Assembly (NCBI RefSeq): GCF_014495685.1
Contig: NZ_JACTVI010000015.1
Coordinates: 1-64,000, forward strand
DNA length: 64,000 bases
Direction of reading: 5' to 3'
From: Streptomyces sp. TRM68367
GTDB taxonomy: Bacteria > Actinomycetota > Actinomycetes > Streptomycetales > Streptomycetaceae
The notes below the pieces were generated by a model. The model saw only the letters and a list, made by a program, of their open reading frames with translations, made no database searches and was not told where the DNA came from. The translations under genes were made by a program, and so were the position numbers. Below, piece by piece: positions 8,801 through 16,841 of the stretch (positions within the stretch are counted from its first letter, which is position 1; each line of letters begins with the position of its first letter).

Positions 8801-10123
8801 ATGGACACCGCCCCATCCGCTCACCCCGCCTCCACCACGGCTCTCCCCACCGGCAACCGCCGCCGGGTCGCCACCGCCGCCGCCCTCGCCTCCGCTGTGG
8901 AGTGGTACGACTACTTCGTCTTCGGCATCGCCGCCGCCCTCGTCCTCGGCGACCTGTACTTCCCGGCCGGCAACCCCACCGCCGGCGTCCTCGCCTCCTT
9001 CGCCACCTTCGCCGTGGGCTTCCTCGCCCGCCCCCTCGGCGGCATCGTCGCCGGCCAGCTCGGCGACAAACGCGGCCGCAAGCCGATGCTGGTCCTCGCG
9101 CTCACCCTGATGGGCCTGGCCACCACCGGCATCGGCCTGCTCCCCACGTACGAGACGATCGGCGTCGCCGCCCCGATCCTGCTCGTCCTCTTCCGCGTAG
9201 CGCAGGGCGTCGCGGTCGGCGCCCAGTGGGGCGGCGCGATGCTGCTGGCCACCGAGTACGCCCCGGAGGGCAAGCGCGGCGTCTACGGCAGCGTCGTCCA
9301 ACTCGGCGTCCCCATCGGCGTGGTCACCGCCAACACCGTCTTCCTGCTGGCCGGCGCCCTCACCACGGACTCCGCGTTCGCCGCCTGGGGCTGGCGCGTG
9401 CCGTTCCTGGTCGGCCTGCTCGTCCTGGGCCTCGCCTGGTACATCCACACCAGAGTCGAGGAGACCCCCGAATTCCGGGCAGCCGAACGGGCGTTGACCG
9501 AACAGGAGAAGACCGAGCGCACCTCCCCGCTGCGCACGATCCTCCGCGACCACCTCGGCACGGTCCTCCTCGCCGGCGGTTCCTTCGCCGTGAACACCGC
9601 GACCTTCTACATCCTCATCACCGGCGTCCTCGACTACACGACCCGCGAACTCGACATGGAGCGCGGCGCCGTGCTCACCGTCTCGCTCTGCGTCAGCCTC
9701 ACCCAGCTCGTGCTGATCCCGGCCGCCGCAGCGCTCTCGGACAAGATCGGCCGCATCCGCATCTACGCGCTCGGCGCGGTCGGCATCGCCCTGTGGGCCG
9801 TACCGCTGTTCCTGCTGATCGACACCGGCTCGCTGCTGTGGCTGGCGGTCGGCACCTTCGTCGCCAGCTGCTTCCTCAGCATCATGTACGGCCCTCAGGC
9901 CGCCCTGTTCGCCGAGCTGTTCACGCCCGAGATGCGCTACACCGGCGCCTCCCTCGGCTACCAGATCGCGGCCGTCGCCGGCGGCGGGCTCGCACCGTTC
10001 GTGATGGTGCTGCTGCTGGAGGCCACGGGCACCTCGATGGCCGTGTCCGGCTACATCATCGCCCTGTCGGTGATCGCGCTGGTCTCCATCAAGGTCCTTG
10101 CGGACCGGGCGCGTTCACGCTGA
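8801..10123 (+). CDS. MFS transporter, MHS (metabolite:H+ symporter) type
   Basis: A 440-residue protein with twelve membrane helices. The motif AVEWYDYFVFG near the N-terminus, the loop GQLGDKRGRKPML and the motif RVAQGVAVGAQWGGAMLL are typical of the metabolite:H+ symporter branch (ShiA/ProP/KgtP-like), which imports organic acids and zwitterions. Its operator-like palindrome is shared with the acyl-CoA catabolic cluster at 21.8-27.3 kb, so it may import that pathway's acid substrate. The ribosome site (CCGGAG) is weak. Its stop overlaps the tail of the opposing remnant at 10115-10394. Confidence 0.87.
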   Translation: MDTAPSAHPASTTALPTGNRRRVATAAALASAVEWYDYFVFGIAAALVLGDLYFPAGNPTAGVLASFATFAVGFLARPLGGIVAGQLGDKRGRKPMLVLALTLMGLATTGIGLLPTYETIGVAAPILLVLFRVAQGVAVGAQWGGAMLLATEYAPEGKRGVYGSVVQLGVPIGVVTANTVFLLAGALTTDSAFAAWGWRVPFLVGLLVLGLAWYIHTRVEETPEFRAAERALTEQEKTERTSPLRTILRDHLGTVLLAGGSFAVNTATFYILITGVLDYTTRELDMERGAVLTVSLCVSLTQLVLIPAAAALSDKIGRIRIYALGAVGIALWAVPLFLLIDTGSLLWLAVGTFVASCFLSIMYGPQAALFAELFTPEMRYTGASLGYQIAAVAGGGLAPFVMVLLLEATGTSMAVSGYIIALSVIALVSIKVLADRARSR

Positions 10124-10394
10124 CCTCTCGGCCCGCTCGGTCCGTGGCTCCGCCGCCACGACCCGGGCGGGCCGCGGCCCGGACCGGGACACCGCGACCC
10201 CCGCCAGGCACAGCACCCCGCCGGCCGGCGTGAGCGGCTCCGGCACCTCGTCGAGCGCCAGCCACGACATCACGACCAGAGCGGGCACCGCGTACGTGGT
10301 CGCGCCCATGCGGGTGGCGGTCGTACGGGCCGGGGTGTACGCCCACGTGGTGAAGGCCAGGGCGGTGGGGAACACGCCCAGGTAGAGGACGACT
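10115..10394 (-). pseudogene. C-terminal remnant of an EamA/DMT transporter
   Basis: On the minus strand the frame reads VVLYLGVFPTALAFTTWAY, then GATTYAVPALVV and LAGGVLCLAGVAVSRS-like helices, to a stop at 10115. This is the last fifth of an EamA transporter: two helices of the second repeat. Upstream of about 10394 the frame loses the family, so at least 200 codons are gone. The ArsR gene at 10544-11266 points towards it and is probably its former regulator. The bases 10395-10543 contain nothing recognisable. Confidence 0.7.
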
Positions 10395-10543
10395 GATGCA
10401 CGGCGGCCCCGAGCCGACTGCCGGGGCCGGGGCGTACCGACCTCGCCCAGTTCAGGGCGACCGTTTGGAGCTCTCCCCGGCAGGGCGGGGGATTCCCACC
10501 TGGATCGCTCCGGCGGGTCGGGCCTCGGGCGTGCGGCGTCCGG

Positions 10544-11266
10544 TCAGCGCAGCGAGTCGGACTCGATGCCCAGCAGTTCCGACAGCGCTCGCTCGCCGGC
10601 CGGCGTCACCTTCACCGCCCGCTCGGAGCCGATGCGCACGCACCACCCGGTGTCCAGGGCGTGCCGGCACAGGGCCGCGCCTGCGGCGCCCGCGAGGTGG
10701 GGGCGGCGCTCGGTCCAGTCGAGGCAGGCGCGGGCCAGTGGGCGGCGGGTCCGGCGGTCCAGGGGGATGCCGGTGGTGTCGAACCAGGTCAGCCCGGCGT
10801 CCGTGAGCGCGAACCCGGGGGCTGTCGCACCCGTCGCGCGCAGCAGGCCGCGTGCGGTCAGCGCCTCGGTGAGGGCGATGCCGAGACGTCCGGCGAGGTG
10901 GTCGTAGCAGGTGCGGCCGCGGGCCATCGCCGATCCGGCACTGGACTCGCGCAGCGTGCGAGGCGGGGGAGCCGTCCCCGGGGCGACCTGCGCGGCCAGG
11001 TCCTCCACGAGCTGGGCAGTCCGCGCGCCGGCCAGCCGTACGTACCGGTGCCGCCCCTGCCGTTCCTCGGTCAGCAGCCCGCCCGCGACGAGCTTGCCCA
11101 GGTGCTCGCTCAGCGTGGAGACGGCCACACCCGCGTGCCGCGCCAGCTCGCTCGCGGTCCACGCCCGCCCGTCCAGCAGGGCGAGCAGACAGACGGCCCT
11201 GGTCTCGTCGGCGATCAGCCCGGCGAGCCGCGCCAGCCCCGGCGCCCCGGAGTCCCTCGTGGTCAT
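10544..11266 (-). CDS. ArsR-family winged-helix regulator
   Basis: A 240-residue DNA-binding protein. The N-terminal part has the ArsR winged helix: ETRAVCLLALLDGRAWTASELARHAGVAVSTLSEHLGKL, followed by the wing RQGRHRYVRL. The C-terminal 130 residues form a second, winged-helix-like domain seen in a class of longer ArsR proteins found next to transporters. I start at ATG 11266, which has GGAG six bases upstream, rather than 11290, which would lie inside the operator-like palindrome at 11287-11310. It probably represses itself and, formerly, the truncated EamA gene downstream. Confidence 0.8.
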   Translation of the reverse strand: MTTRDSGAPGLARLAGLIADETRAVCLLALLDGRAWTASELARHAGVAVSTLSEHLGKLVAGGLLTEERQGRHRYVRLAGARTAQLVEDLAAQVAPGTAPPPRTLRESSAGSAMARGRTCYDHLAGRLGIALTEALTARGLLRATGATAPGFALTDAGLTWFDTTGIPLDRRTRRPLARACLDWTERRPHLAGAAGAALCRHALDTGWCVRIGSERAVKVTPAGERALSELLGIESDSLR

Positions 11267-11286
11267 GGCTCCAGCATCGGGCACGG

Positions 11287-11310
11287 ACACTTCGGCGCCC
11301 GCCGAAGTGT
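11287..11310. promoter_or_regulatory. Perfect inverted repeat, likely ArsR operator
   Basis: ACACTTCGGCG and CGCCGAAGTGT are separated by CC, giving 11-bp perfect arms. The repeat ends 20 bases before the ArsR start, on the promoter side. Its position and TTCGG..CCGAA symmetry fit autoregulation by the adjacent ArsR protein. No divergent gene uses it. Confidence 0.6.
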
Positions 11311-11357
11311 GGTGGCGGCGGTGATCCGCATGGTGGCGGCGGCGGTCCGAGAGGCGG

Positions 11358-12008
11358 TCACGCCGTCCGCCGCACCTGCTCGTACTGCCGCGCCAGCCCG
11401 TCCAGGAGCGCCGTCAGCCCGGTCTCGAAGGCCCGCTCGTCGATCTTCTCCTGCTGCTCGGCGAGGAGGTGGGCCTGCCCGAGGTGGGGATAGTCGGCGG
11501 GGTCGTACGCGCTCGCGTCGTCCACGAAGCCGCCCGCGAACGAGCCGAGCGCCGAGCCCATGATGAAGTACCGCATCAGCGCGCCGATGGACGTGGCCTG
11601 CGCCGGCGGCCAGCCCGCCGCGACCATCGCGCCGTACACCGCGTCCGCCAGGCGCAGCGCGGCCGGGCGGCGGCCGGGGCCGCGGGCGAGGACCGGGACG
11701 ATGTTCGGGTGGGCGCGCAGTGCGGTCCGGTAGGAGACGGCCCAGTCGTGCAGCGCGGTCCGCCAGTCCCGGGCGTCCTCGAACATCGACAGGTCGACCC
11801 GGGCGCTCACCGAGTCGGCGACCGCCTCCAGGATCTCGTCCTTCGTCCGGAAGTGGTTGTAGAGCGAGGGCCCGCTCACCCCCAGCTCGGCCGCGAGCCG
11901 CCGGGTCGACACGGCCGCGAGGCCCTCCGCGTCCACGAGCGCGCGGGCCGTCTCGACGATCCGTTCGGTGCTCAGGAGGGGCTTGCGCGGTCGGGCCATG
12001 GCGCACAT
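11358..12008 (-). CDS. TetR-family repressor (TetR_C-type ligand domain)
   Basis: A 216-residue regulator. The N-terminal helix-turn-helix spans about residues 13-60 (RIVETARALVDAEGL ... STRRLAAELGVSGPSLYNHF). The C-terminal part contains the RDWRTALHDWAVSYR and LRAHPNIVPVLARGP signatures of the tetracycline-repressor-like C-terminal domain. A second ATG at 11999 is an equally good start. It is divergent from the acyl-CoA dehydrogenase, 66 bases between the chosen starts, and the palindrome at 12023-12045 lies between them. A related palindrome precedes the aldehyde dehydrogenase operon at 5798, so it probably controls both units. Confidence 0.87.
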   Translation of the reverse strand: MCAMARPRKPLLSTERIVETARALVDAEGLAAVSTRRLAAELGVSGPSLYNHFRTKDEILEAVADSVSARVDLSMFEDARDWRTALHDWAVSYRTALRAHPNIVPVLARGPGRRPAALRLADAVYGAMVAAGWPPAQATSIGALMRYFIMGSALGSFAGGFVDDASAYDPADYPHLGQAHLLAEQQEKIDERAFETGLTALLDGLARQYEQVRRTA

Positions 12009-12022
12009 AGTAGGGCTGCGCC

Positions 12023-12045
12023 TTAAACTAGCAGCGCTAATTTAA
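12023..12045. promoter_or_regulatory. TetR operator between tetR and acyl-CoA dehydrogenase
   Basis: An imperfect palindrome with AT-rich ends; its core AAACTAGCAGCGCTAATTT (12025-12043) matches the site at 5740-5758 in 15 of 19 bases. It sits between divergent promoters of the TetR gene and the acyl-CoA dehydrogenase, the expected place for an autoregulated repressor. Confidence 0.7.
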
Positions 12046-12073
12046 AGCTATGTCTTCAGTGAGGTGGTCAGCG

Positions 12074-13225
12074 GTGAACCTGGAGCTCAGCGAGGAGCAG
12101 ACCGCCGTCCGGCAGCTCGCCCGGGACTTCGTGGCACGCGAGATCACCCCTCATGTCGTGGCCTGGGACCGCGCCGAGGAGGTCGACCGGGGCATCGTGA
12201 AGAAGCTCGGCGCGGTCGGGTTCCTGGGCCTGACGATCGACGAGGAGTACGGCGGCTCGGGCGGTGACCACCTCGCGTACTGCCTGGTGACCGAGGAGCT
12301 GGGGCGGGGCGACTCGTCCGTGCGCGGGATCGTGTCCGTGTCGCTGGGCCTGGTCGCCAAGACCGTCGCCGCCTGGGGGAGCCAGGAGCAGAAGCGGCGC
12401 TGGCTCCCGGGCCTCGCCTCCGGCGCGTACGTCGGCTGCTTCGGCCTCACCGAGCCGGGCACGGGATCGGACGCCGGGAACCTCTCCACCCGTGCCGTCC
12501 GTGTCGACGGCGACTACGTCATCAGCGGCACCAAGATGTTCATCACGAACGGCACCTGGGCCGACGTCGTGCTGCTGTTCGCCCGCTCCACGGACGCGCC
12601 CGGCCACAAGGGCGTCTCCGCCTTCCTCGTGCCGGCCGACACGCCCGGACTCACCCGGCGCACGGTCCACGGCAAGCTCGGTCTGCGCGGGCAGGCCACC
12701 GCCGAGCTGGTGCTGGAGGACGTACGTGTCCCCGCGTCGGCCATGGTGGGCGAGGAGGGCAAGGGCTTCTCGGTCGCCATGTCCGCCCTGGCCAAGGGCC
12801 GTATGTCGGTCGCGGCGGGCTGTGTCGGCATAGCCCAGGCGGCCCTCGACGCGGCGGTGAAGTACGCCGGTGAGCGTGAGCAGTTCGGCAAGCCGATCGC
12901 GGGTCACCAGCTGGTGCAGGAGCTGATCAGTGACATCGCCGTGGACGTCGACGCCGCCCGGCTGCTGACCTGGCGGGTCGCCGACCTGATCGACCGCGGG
13001 CTGCCGTTCTCCGTGGAGTCCTCCAAGGCCAAGCTGTTCGCCTCGGAGGCCGCCGTACGCGCGGCCGACAACGCCGTCCAGGTCTTCGGCGGCTACGGCT
13101 ACATCGACGAGTACCCGGCGGGCAAGCTGCTGCGCGACGCCCGCGTGATGACCCTCTACGAGGGCACGAGCCAGATCCAGAAGCTGGTCATCGGGCGGGC
13201 GCTGACCGGAGTGTCGGCGTTCTGA
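12074..13225 (+). CDS. Acyl-CoA dehydrogenase
   Basis: A 383-residue FAD enzyme that introduces an alpha,beta double bond into an acyl-CoA. Family signatures are present: CFGLTEPGTGSDAG (FAD/substrate loop), GFSVAMSALAKGRMSVAAGCVG, REQFGKPI, VQVFGGYGYIDEYP, and the catalytic base Glu363 in LYEGTSQIQ. The layout is closest to short-chain or glutaryl/isovaleryl-type enzymes. I start at GTG 12074, preceded by GAGGTGG; the alternative ATG 12050 touches the operator and has no ribosome site. It is divergent from the TetR gene and probably repressed by it, and may act downstream of the dehydrogenases at 5.8-8.3 kb. Confidence 0.9.
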   Translation: MNLELSEEQTAVRQLARDFVAREITPHVVAWDRAEEVDRGIVKKLGAVGFLGLTIDEEYGGSGGDHLAYCLVTEELGRGDSSVRGIVSVSLGLVAKTVAAWGSQEQKRRWLPGLASGAYVGCFGLTEPGTGSDAGNLSTRAVRVDGDYVISGTKMFITNGTWADVVLLFARSTDAPGHKGVSAFLVPADTPGLTRRTVHGKLGLRGQATAELVLEDVRVPASAMVGEEGKGFSVAMSALAKGRMSVAAGCVGIAQAALDAAVKYAGEREQFGKPIAGHQLVQELISDIAVDVDAARLLTWRVADLIDRGLPFSVESSKAKLFASEAAVRAADNAVQVFGGYGYIDEYPAGKLLRDARVMTLYEGTSQIQKLVIGRALTGVSAF

Positions 13226-13285
13226 GTACCGGGTTGAGTACCTGAGCGGATGTGGCCGGCGTCACCCTCGCCGACCCTGGTCCGC

Positions 13286-13573
13286 ATGAGCGACACACCG
13301 GTCAAACAGCAGAGTACGGCCGCGTTCTACGGGCAGGCCGTGGCGTCCTTCGGGGTGGCCCTGGCCGCCACCGCGATCGGCATCTTCAACCTCCAGGCCG
13401 ACGCCTGGGTGCGCGCGTTCCTGGGCATCGCCGTCCTCTACCTCGTCACCTCCGCCTTCACCCTGGCCAAGGTCATCCGGGACCGCCAGGAGGCCGGGCA
13501 GATCCTGAGCCGGGTCGACCAGGCGCGGCTGGACAAGCTGCTGGCCGAGCATGACCCGTTCGAGAAGATCTGA
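13286..13573 (+). CDS. YiaA/YiaB-family inner membrane protein
   Basis: A 95-residue protein with two membrane helices (about 13-32 and 38-58), matching the YiaAB two-helix domain, followed by a charged C-terminal helix (KVIRDRQEAGQILSRVDQARL). The function of the family is unknown. The start ATG 13286 gives MSDTPVKQ; an upstream in-frame start at 13250 adds only a short Pro-rich leader. It follows the acyl-CoA dehydrogenase by 60 bases and may share its transcript. Confidence 0.75.
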   Translation: MSDTPVKQQSTAAFYGQAVASFGVALAATAIGIFNLQADAWVRAFLGIAVLYLVTSAFTLAKVIRDRQEAGQILSRVDQARLDKLLAEHDPFEKI

Positions 13574-13615
13574 GGGGCAGTACGAGAGACGGCGGGGGCC
13601 GGCCGAGCGGGTGCC

Positions 13616-13631
13616 CTAAGCGCTCGCTCAC
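13616..13631. promoter_or_regulatory. Imperfect operator CTAAGCG..CGCTCA before tetR
   Basis: CTAAGCGCTCGCTCAC, 46 bases before the TetR start, resembles the perfect repeat at 14838-14853 in front of the MaoC gene (left half CTAAGC identical). It is a likely autoregulatory site of the TetR protein at 13677. Confidence 0.45.
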
Positions 13632-13676
13632 CCTGGACGGTATGGTGTTACCCCTGCCAGAGACGAGGGGTGAGCG

Positions 13677-14300
13677 ATGAGTGCGGCGGAGGAGACGGCC
13701 GGTGGTGAGGTGCAGCCGTGGGGCGAGGTCACGCCCGACGCGGCACGGCGGCTGCTCGTTGCTGCCGTGGAGGCCTTCGCCGAGCGCGGCTACCACGCCA
13801 CGACGACCCGTGACATCGCGGGCCGTGCCGGGATGAGCCCGGCCGCGCTCTACATCCACTACAAGACCAAGGAAGAGCTGCTGCACCGCATCAGCAGGAT
13901 CGGCCACGAGAAGGCCCTGGACATCCTGCGGACGGCCGCCCGGCGCGAGGGCACGCCGGCCGAACGGCTCGCCGACGCCGTGAGTTCCTTTGTGTGCTGG
14001 CACGCCGGCGGCCGGACCACCGCGCGGGTCGTGCAGTACGAACTGGACTCGCTCGGTCCCGAGGCCCGCGCCGAGATCATCGCGCTGCGGCGGCAGGTCG
14101 ACGCCGAGGTGCGCGGGATCATCGAGGACGGTGTGCGGGGCGGCGAGTTCGACGTGATCGACGTGCAGGGCACGACGCTGGCCGTGCTCTCGCTGTGCAT
14201 CGACGTGGCGCGCTGGTTCAGCGTCGACGGGCCGCGCACGCCGGAGGAGGTCGGCGCGCTGTACGCCGACCTCGTGCTGCGGATGGTGGGGGCCAAGTAG
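13677..14300 (+). CDS. TetR-family regulator
   Basis: A 207-residue repressor with its helix-turn-helix at about residues 22-70 (AARRLLVAAVEAFAERGYH ... GMSPAALYIHYKTKEELLH). The C-terminal ligand domain includes RVVQYELDSLGPEARAEI and VLSLCIDVARWF, as in TetR proteins that control acyl-CoA metabolism. The start ATG 13677 has GAGGGGTGA upstream. It is convergent with the MaoC hydratase at 14328. Related palindromes precede both genes, so the MaoC gene is the probable target together with tetR itself. Confidence 0.87.
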   Translation: MSAAEETAGGEVQPWGEVTPDAARRLLVAAVEAFAERGYHATTTRDIAGRAGMSPAALYIHYKTKEELLHRISRIGHEKALDILRTAARREGTPAERLADAVSSFVCWHAGGRTTARVVQYELDSLGPEARAEIIALRRQVDAEVRGIIEDGVRGGEFDVIDVQGTTLAVLSLCIDVARWFSVDGPRTPEEVGALYADLVLRMVGAK

Positions 14301-14327
14301 GGCGGCCCCCGGCCATCCTGGGCGAGG

Positions 14328-14789
14328 TCAGAGGTAGTACCGCGAGACGGACTCCGCGACGCACACCGGCTTGTCGCCGCCCTCGCGCTCCACGGTGAAG
14401 GCGACGGTCACCTGGACGCCGCCGGGCACGTCCTCGACGCCGGTGATCTTCGCGGTGGCGCGCAGACGGGAGCCGGCCGGGACGGGGGCGGGGAAGCGCA
14501 CCTTGTTGGTGCCGTAGTTGACGCCCATCTTCACGTTGGCGACGGAGATCAGCTGCGGGCCGAAGCGGGGGAGCAGCGACAGGGTCAGGTACCCGTGCGC
14601 GATCGTCGTTCCGAACGGCCCCACGGCGGCCTTCTCCGGATCGACGTGGATCCACTGGTGGTCGCCGGTGGCCTCCGCGAACAGGTCGATCCGCTTCTGG
14701 TCGATCTCCAGCCAGTCGGTGTATCCGAGCTGCTCGCCCACGGCCGCCTTCAGTTCGTCGGCGGAGGTGAATGTCCTCGGCTCTGCCAT
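14328..14789 (-). CDS. MaoC-family (R)-enoyl-CoA hydratase
   Basis: A 153-residue single hot-dog domain protein. The catalytic Asp-His motif is clear in [16 protein letters not shown] (Asp about 43, His about 48), followed by [16 protein letters not shown], the second conserved block of MaoC hydratases. It hydrates 2-enoyl-CoA to (R)-3-hydroxyacyl-CoA. The length is normal for single-domain members. A perfect inverted repeat (14838-14853) about 50 bases upstream places it under TetR control. It is divergent from soxR. Confidence 0.9.
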   Translation of the reverse strand: MAEPRTFTSADELKAAVGEQLGYTDWLEIDQKRIDLFAEATGDHQWIHVDPEKAAVGPFGTTIAHGYLTLSLLPRFGPQLISVANVKMGVNYGTNKVRFPAPVPAGSRLRATAKITGVEDVPGGVQVTVAFTVEREGGDKPVCVAESVSRYYL

Positions 14790-14837
14790 CTGTCGTCCCG
14801 GCCTCTCGCGTCGCGGATGTGCGCTGTTCCGTTACAT

Positions 14838-14853
14838 CTAAGCAACTGCTTAG
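14838..14853. promoter_or_regulatory. Perfect inverted repeat CTAAGCA-AC-TGCTTAG
   Basis: Seven-base perfect arms around AC, 49 bases before the MaoC start on its promoter side. The left half is shared with the site at 13616 in front of the neighbouring TetR gene. It is a probable binding site of that TetR. Confidence 0.65.
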
Positions 14854-14930
14854 CATGGTCGCGTGCGGGATGGATGTCAACGGATCCGGACCGGGGAACG
14901 GGCGAGGTGAGGTTGGGTAGGGTTCGAGGA

Positions 14931-15413
14931 GTGCCCCAGATTCCAGAGAAGATCCATGAGCTCACGGTCGGTCAGCTCGCCGCGCGCAGTGGGTCGGCTG
15001 TCTCCGCCCTGCACTTCTACGAGTCCAAGGGTTTGATCAGCAGTCGCCGCACGTCGGGCAACCAGCGCCGGTACCACCGGGACACGCTGCGCCGGGTCGC
15101 CTTCATCCGTGCCGCCCAGCGGGTCGGCATCCCCCTGGCCACGATCCGTGACGCCCTCGCCGAACTCCCCGAGGAGCGCACGCCCACCCGCGAGGACTGG
15201 GCTAACCTCTCCGAGGCCTGGCGCTCCGAACTGGACGAGCGCATCAAGCAGCTGAACCGGCTGCGCGACCATCTCACCGACTGCATCGGCTGCGGCTGCC
15301 TGTCCCTGGACTCCTGCGTCCTCTCCAACCCCAACGACGTCTTCGGCGAACGCCAGACAGGCTCCCGCCTCTTGGTCCAGCGCCCGGCCGCAAAACGGGA
15401 CACCGACTGCTGA
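14931..15413 (+). CDS. soxR: Redox-sensing regulator SoxR
   Basis: A 160-residue MerR-family protein. The N-terminal helix-turn-helix reads [21 protein letters not shown], followed by a dimerisation helix. The [2Fe-2S] cluster ligands are Cys118, Cys121, Cys123 and Cys129 in [12 protein letters not shown], the exact SoxR spacing. In Streptomyces SoxR is known to respond to redox-active antibiotics rather than to trigger a SoxS cascade, switching on a handful of oxidoreductase and export genes. None of its known targets is recognisable beside it here. GTG 14931 is chosen because it gives the length and N-terminus usual for actinomycete SoxR. Confidence 0.95.
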   Translation: MPQIPEKIHELTVGQLAARSGSAVSALHFYESKGLISSRRTSGNQRRYHRDTLRRVAFIRAAQRVGIPLATIRDALAELPEERTPTREDWANLSEAWRSELDERIKQLNRLRDHLTDCIGCGCLSLDSCVLSNPNDVFGERQTGSRLLVQRPAAKRDTDC

Positions 15414-15438
15414 AACGACGGTCACTGACATACGCGGT

Positions 15439-15780
15439 TCACTGGACGCCGTTGGCCCGTGCCTCTGTCGCCAACTGCGCGTTGGGCTCGGTTCTTCGGC
15501 CGTCCGGCAGGAGCAGCGTGCCCCTCCGCCAGGACGCGCAGGACCCGCGGACCGGGCGGCGAGGACGCGAACCGCGCCGCGCCTCCGTGTCCGGCCAGAT
15601 GCCCGCCTCCACGCCCCCGTCGAGGGCGAGCAACGCGGCGGGCCGCCTCCTCGGCGCCGGGCTCATGCCAGTTGACCGAGGCGTGGTCGGGCAGCACGGT
15701 CCAGTTCCGGATGTTCCGCCGCGCCCGAATGAACTCGCGCGGGGGCACCCCCATCCCGCGTGCCACCGGGTCCGGCTCCG
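15439..15780 (-). pseudogene. Degenerate, frame-shifted gene of unknown family
   Basis: Two minus-strand frames each carry plausible protein that only makes sense when joined. One reads FIRARRNIRNWTVLPDHASV and WHEPGAEEAARRVA. The other continues with LDGGVEAGIWPDTEA and ends GTLLLPDGRRTEPNAQL near 15450. At least two frameshifts are needed, which suggests a decayed conserved gene. I do not recognise the family. The remaining bases up to 16005 contain no other coding signal that I trust. Confidence 0.35.
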
Positions 15781-16005
15781 CCCCGGGCGGACCCTCGGGG
15801 GCCGTTGAGGCATACCTGCGCCATGAGTTGACGGTGCCAGTCGGCACTGACAGTGCCCGAATCACCGTGCGGCACCTGGTCAATGGGGGTGCGGCAGCCC
15901 CGGCGCACCCCCGCTGTGCACGGTTCGACCGGCCCGGTCGGGGCTCGCTCGGATCCTCAGGCCCGGGGCTGCTCCGGGCTCATGGTCATCCCCCTTGCCG
16001 TCGGC

Positions 16006-16608
16006 TCAGGCCGACACCAGCAGTCGCCCGCGCCTGGCGCCCGCCAGGGCCTCGGGTGTGAGCACGGGCCGCGGTACCAGAATTCCGCAGTCCGTACAGA
16101 CCGGACCCGCCGACGGCTCGTGGTCCAGGTCGTACCGCCATACGAGCCGCTCCCCGGCGCACACCGGGCAGCCCGAACCCGGTTCGCGCTCCAGTGCGGC
16201 GATCAGCCGGCGCAGCACCTCGGCCAGCGGCTCAGGGGGGTGCAGCCGCGGGTCGTCGCACCATGCCACGCCGAAACCGCCCCAGGTCAGCCGGTGCCAG
16301 TCGTCCACCGTGCCCGGCCTGCGCAGCCCGTCGTGCTTCTCCTTCTTGCGGCGCTCGGCGAACTCGACCTCGTAGGCCAGCCAGACCGAACGCGCCTCCT
16401 CCAACTCGTCCAGTGCGGCCACGAGCCGCGCTGGATCGGGGGACCTGTCCTCGGGTCCGAACCCCCACCGGGAGCACAAATGGTCCCAGGTGGCCCGGTG
16501 CCCATAAGGGGCGAACCGCTCAAGGCACTTGCGCAGCGAGTAACGCCGCAGCGCCAGATCGCACCGCGGGTCGCGCACCTGTCTCGCCAGACTCCGGAAA
16601 CCGGCCAT
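16006..16608 (-). CDS. Conserved hypothetical protein with C-terminal zinc ribbon
   Basis: A 200-residue protein I cannot name. The N-terminal two thirds are helical, with RRYSLRKCLERFAPYGH and a charged stretch VEFAERRKKEKHDGLRR. The C-terminus has a pair of CxxC knuckles (SGCPVCAGERLVW and GPVCTDCGILVP) separated by 25 residues, typical of a small treble-clef or ribbon zinc site. It stands alone between soxR and the penicillin acylase gene. Codon use looks normal for a Streptomyces gene. Confidence 0.6.
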   Translation of the reverse strand: MAGFRSLARQVRDPRCDLALRRYSLRKCLERFAPYGHRATWDHLCSRWGFGPEDRSPDPARLVAALDELEEARSVWLAYEVEFAERRKKEKHDGLRRPGTVDDWHRLTWGGFGVAWCDDPRLHPPEPLAEVLRRLIAALEREPGSGCPVCAGERLVWRYDLDHEPSAGPVCTDCGILVPRPVLTPEALAGARRGRLLVSA

Positions 16609-16841
16609 CGCCTTGCACCTCCGTCACACCTGCACCTGTACTTCGGTCACTTCGGCGTCGTCGAACGGACGTCGCCGAATAGACGTATCGACAAGCGATT
16701 CGGCTCCCTCCGTATCCATCCGTTTTCCGATGACCCCCATAATCTCGGCCGTAGCGACTCCAAAAAATGACGCATGCTCATCTTCAATCTCGGGGATACC
16801 GGCGGTAACGTCCCGCCCGTTCCCCCTCGGTAGGAGCTGCC

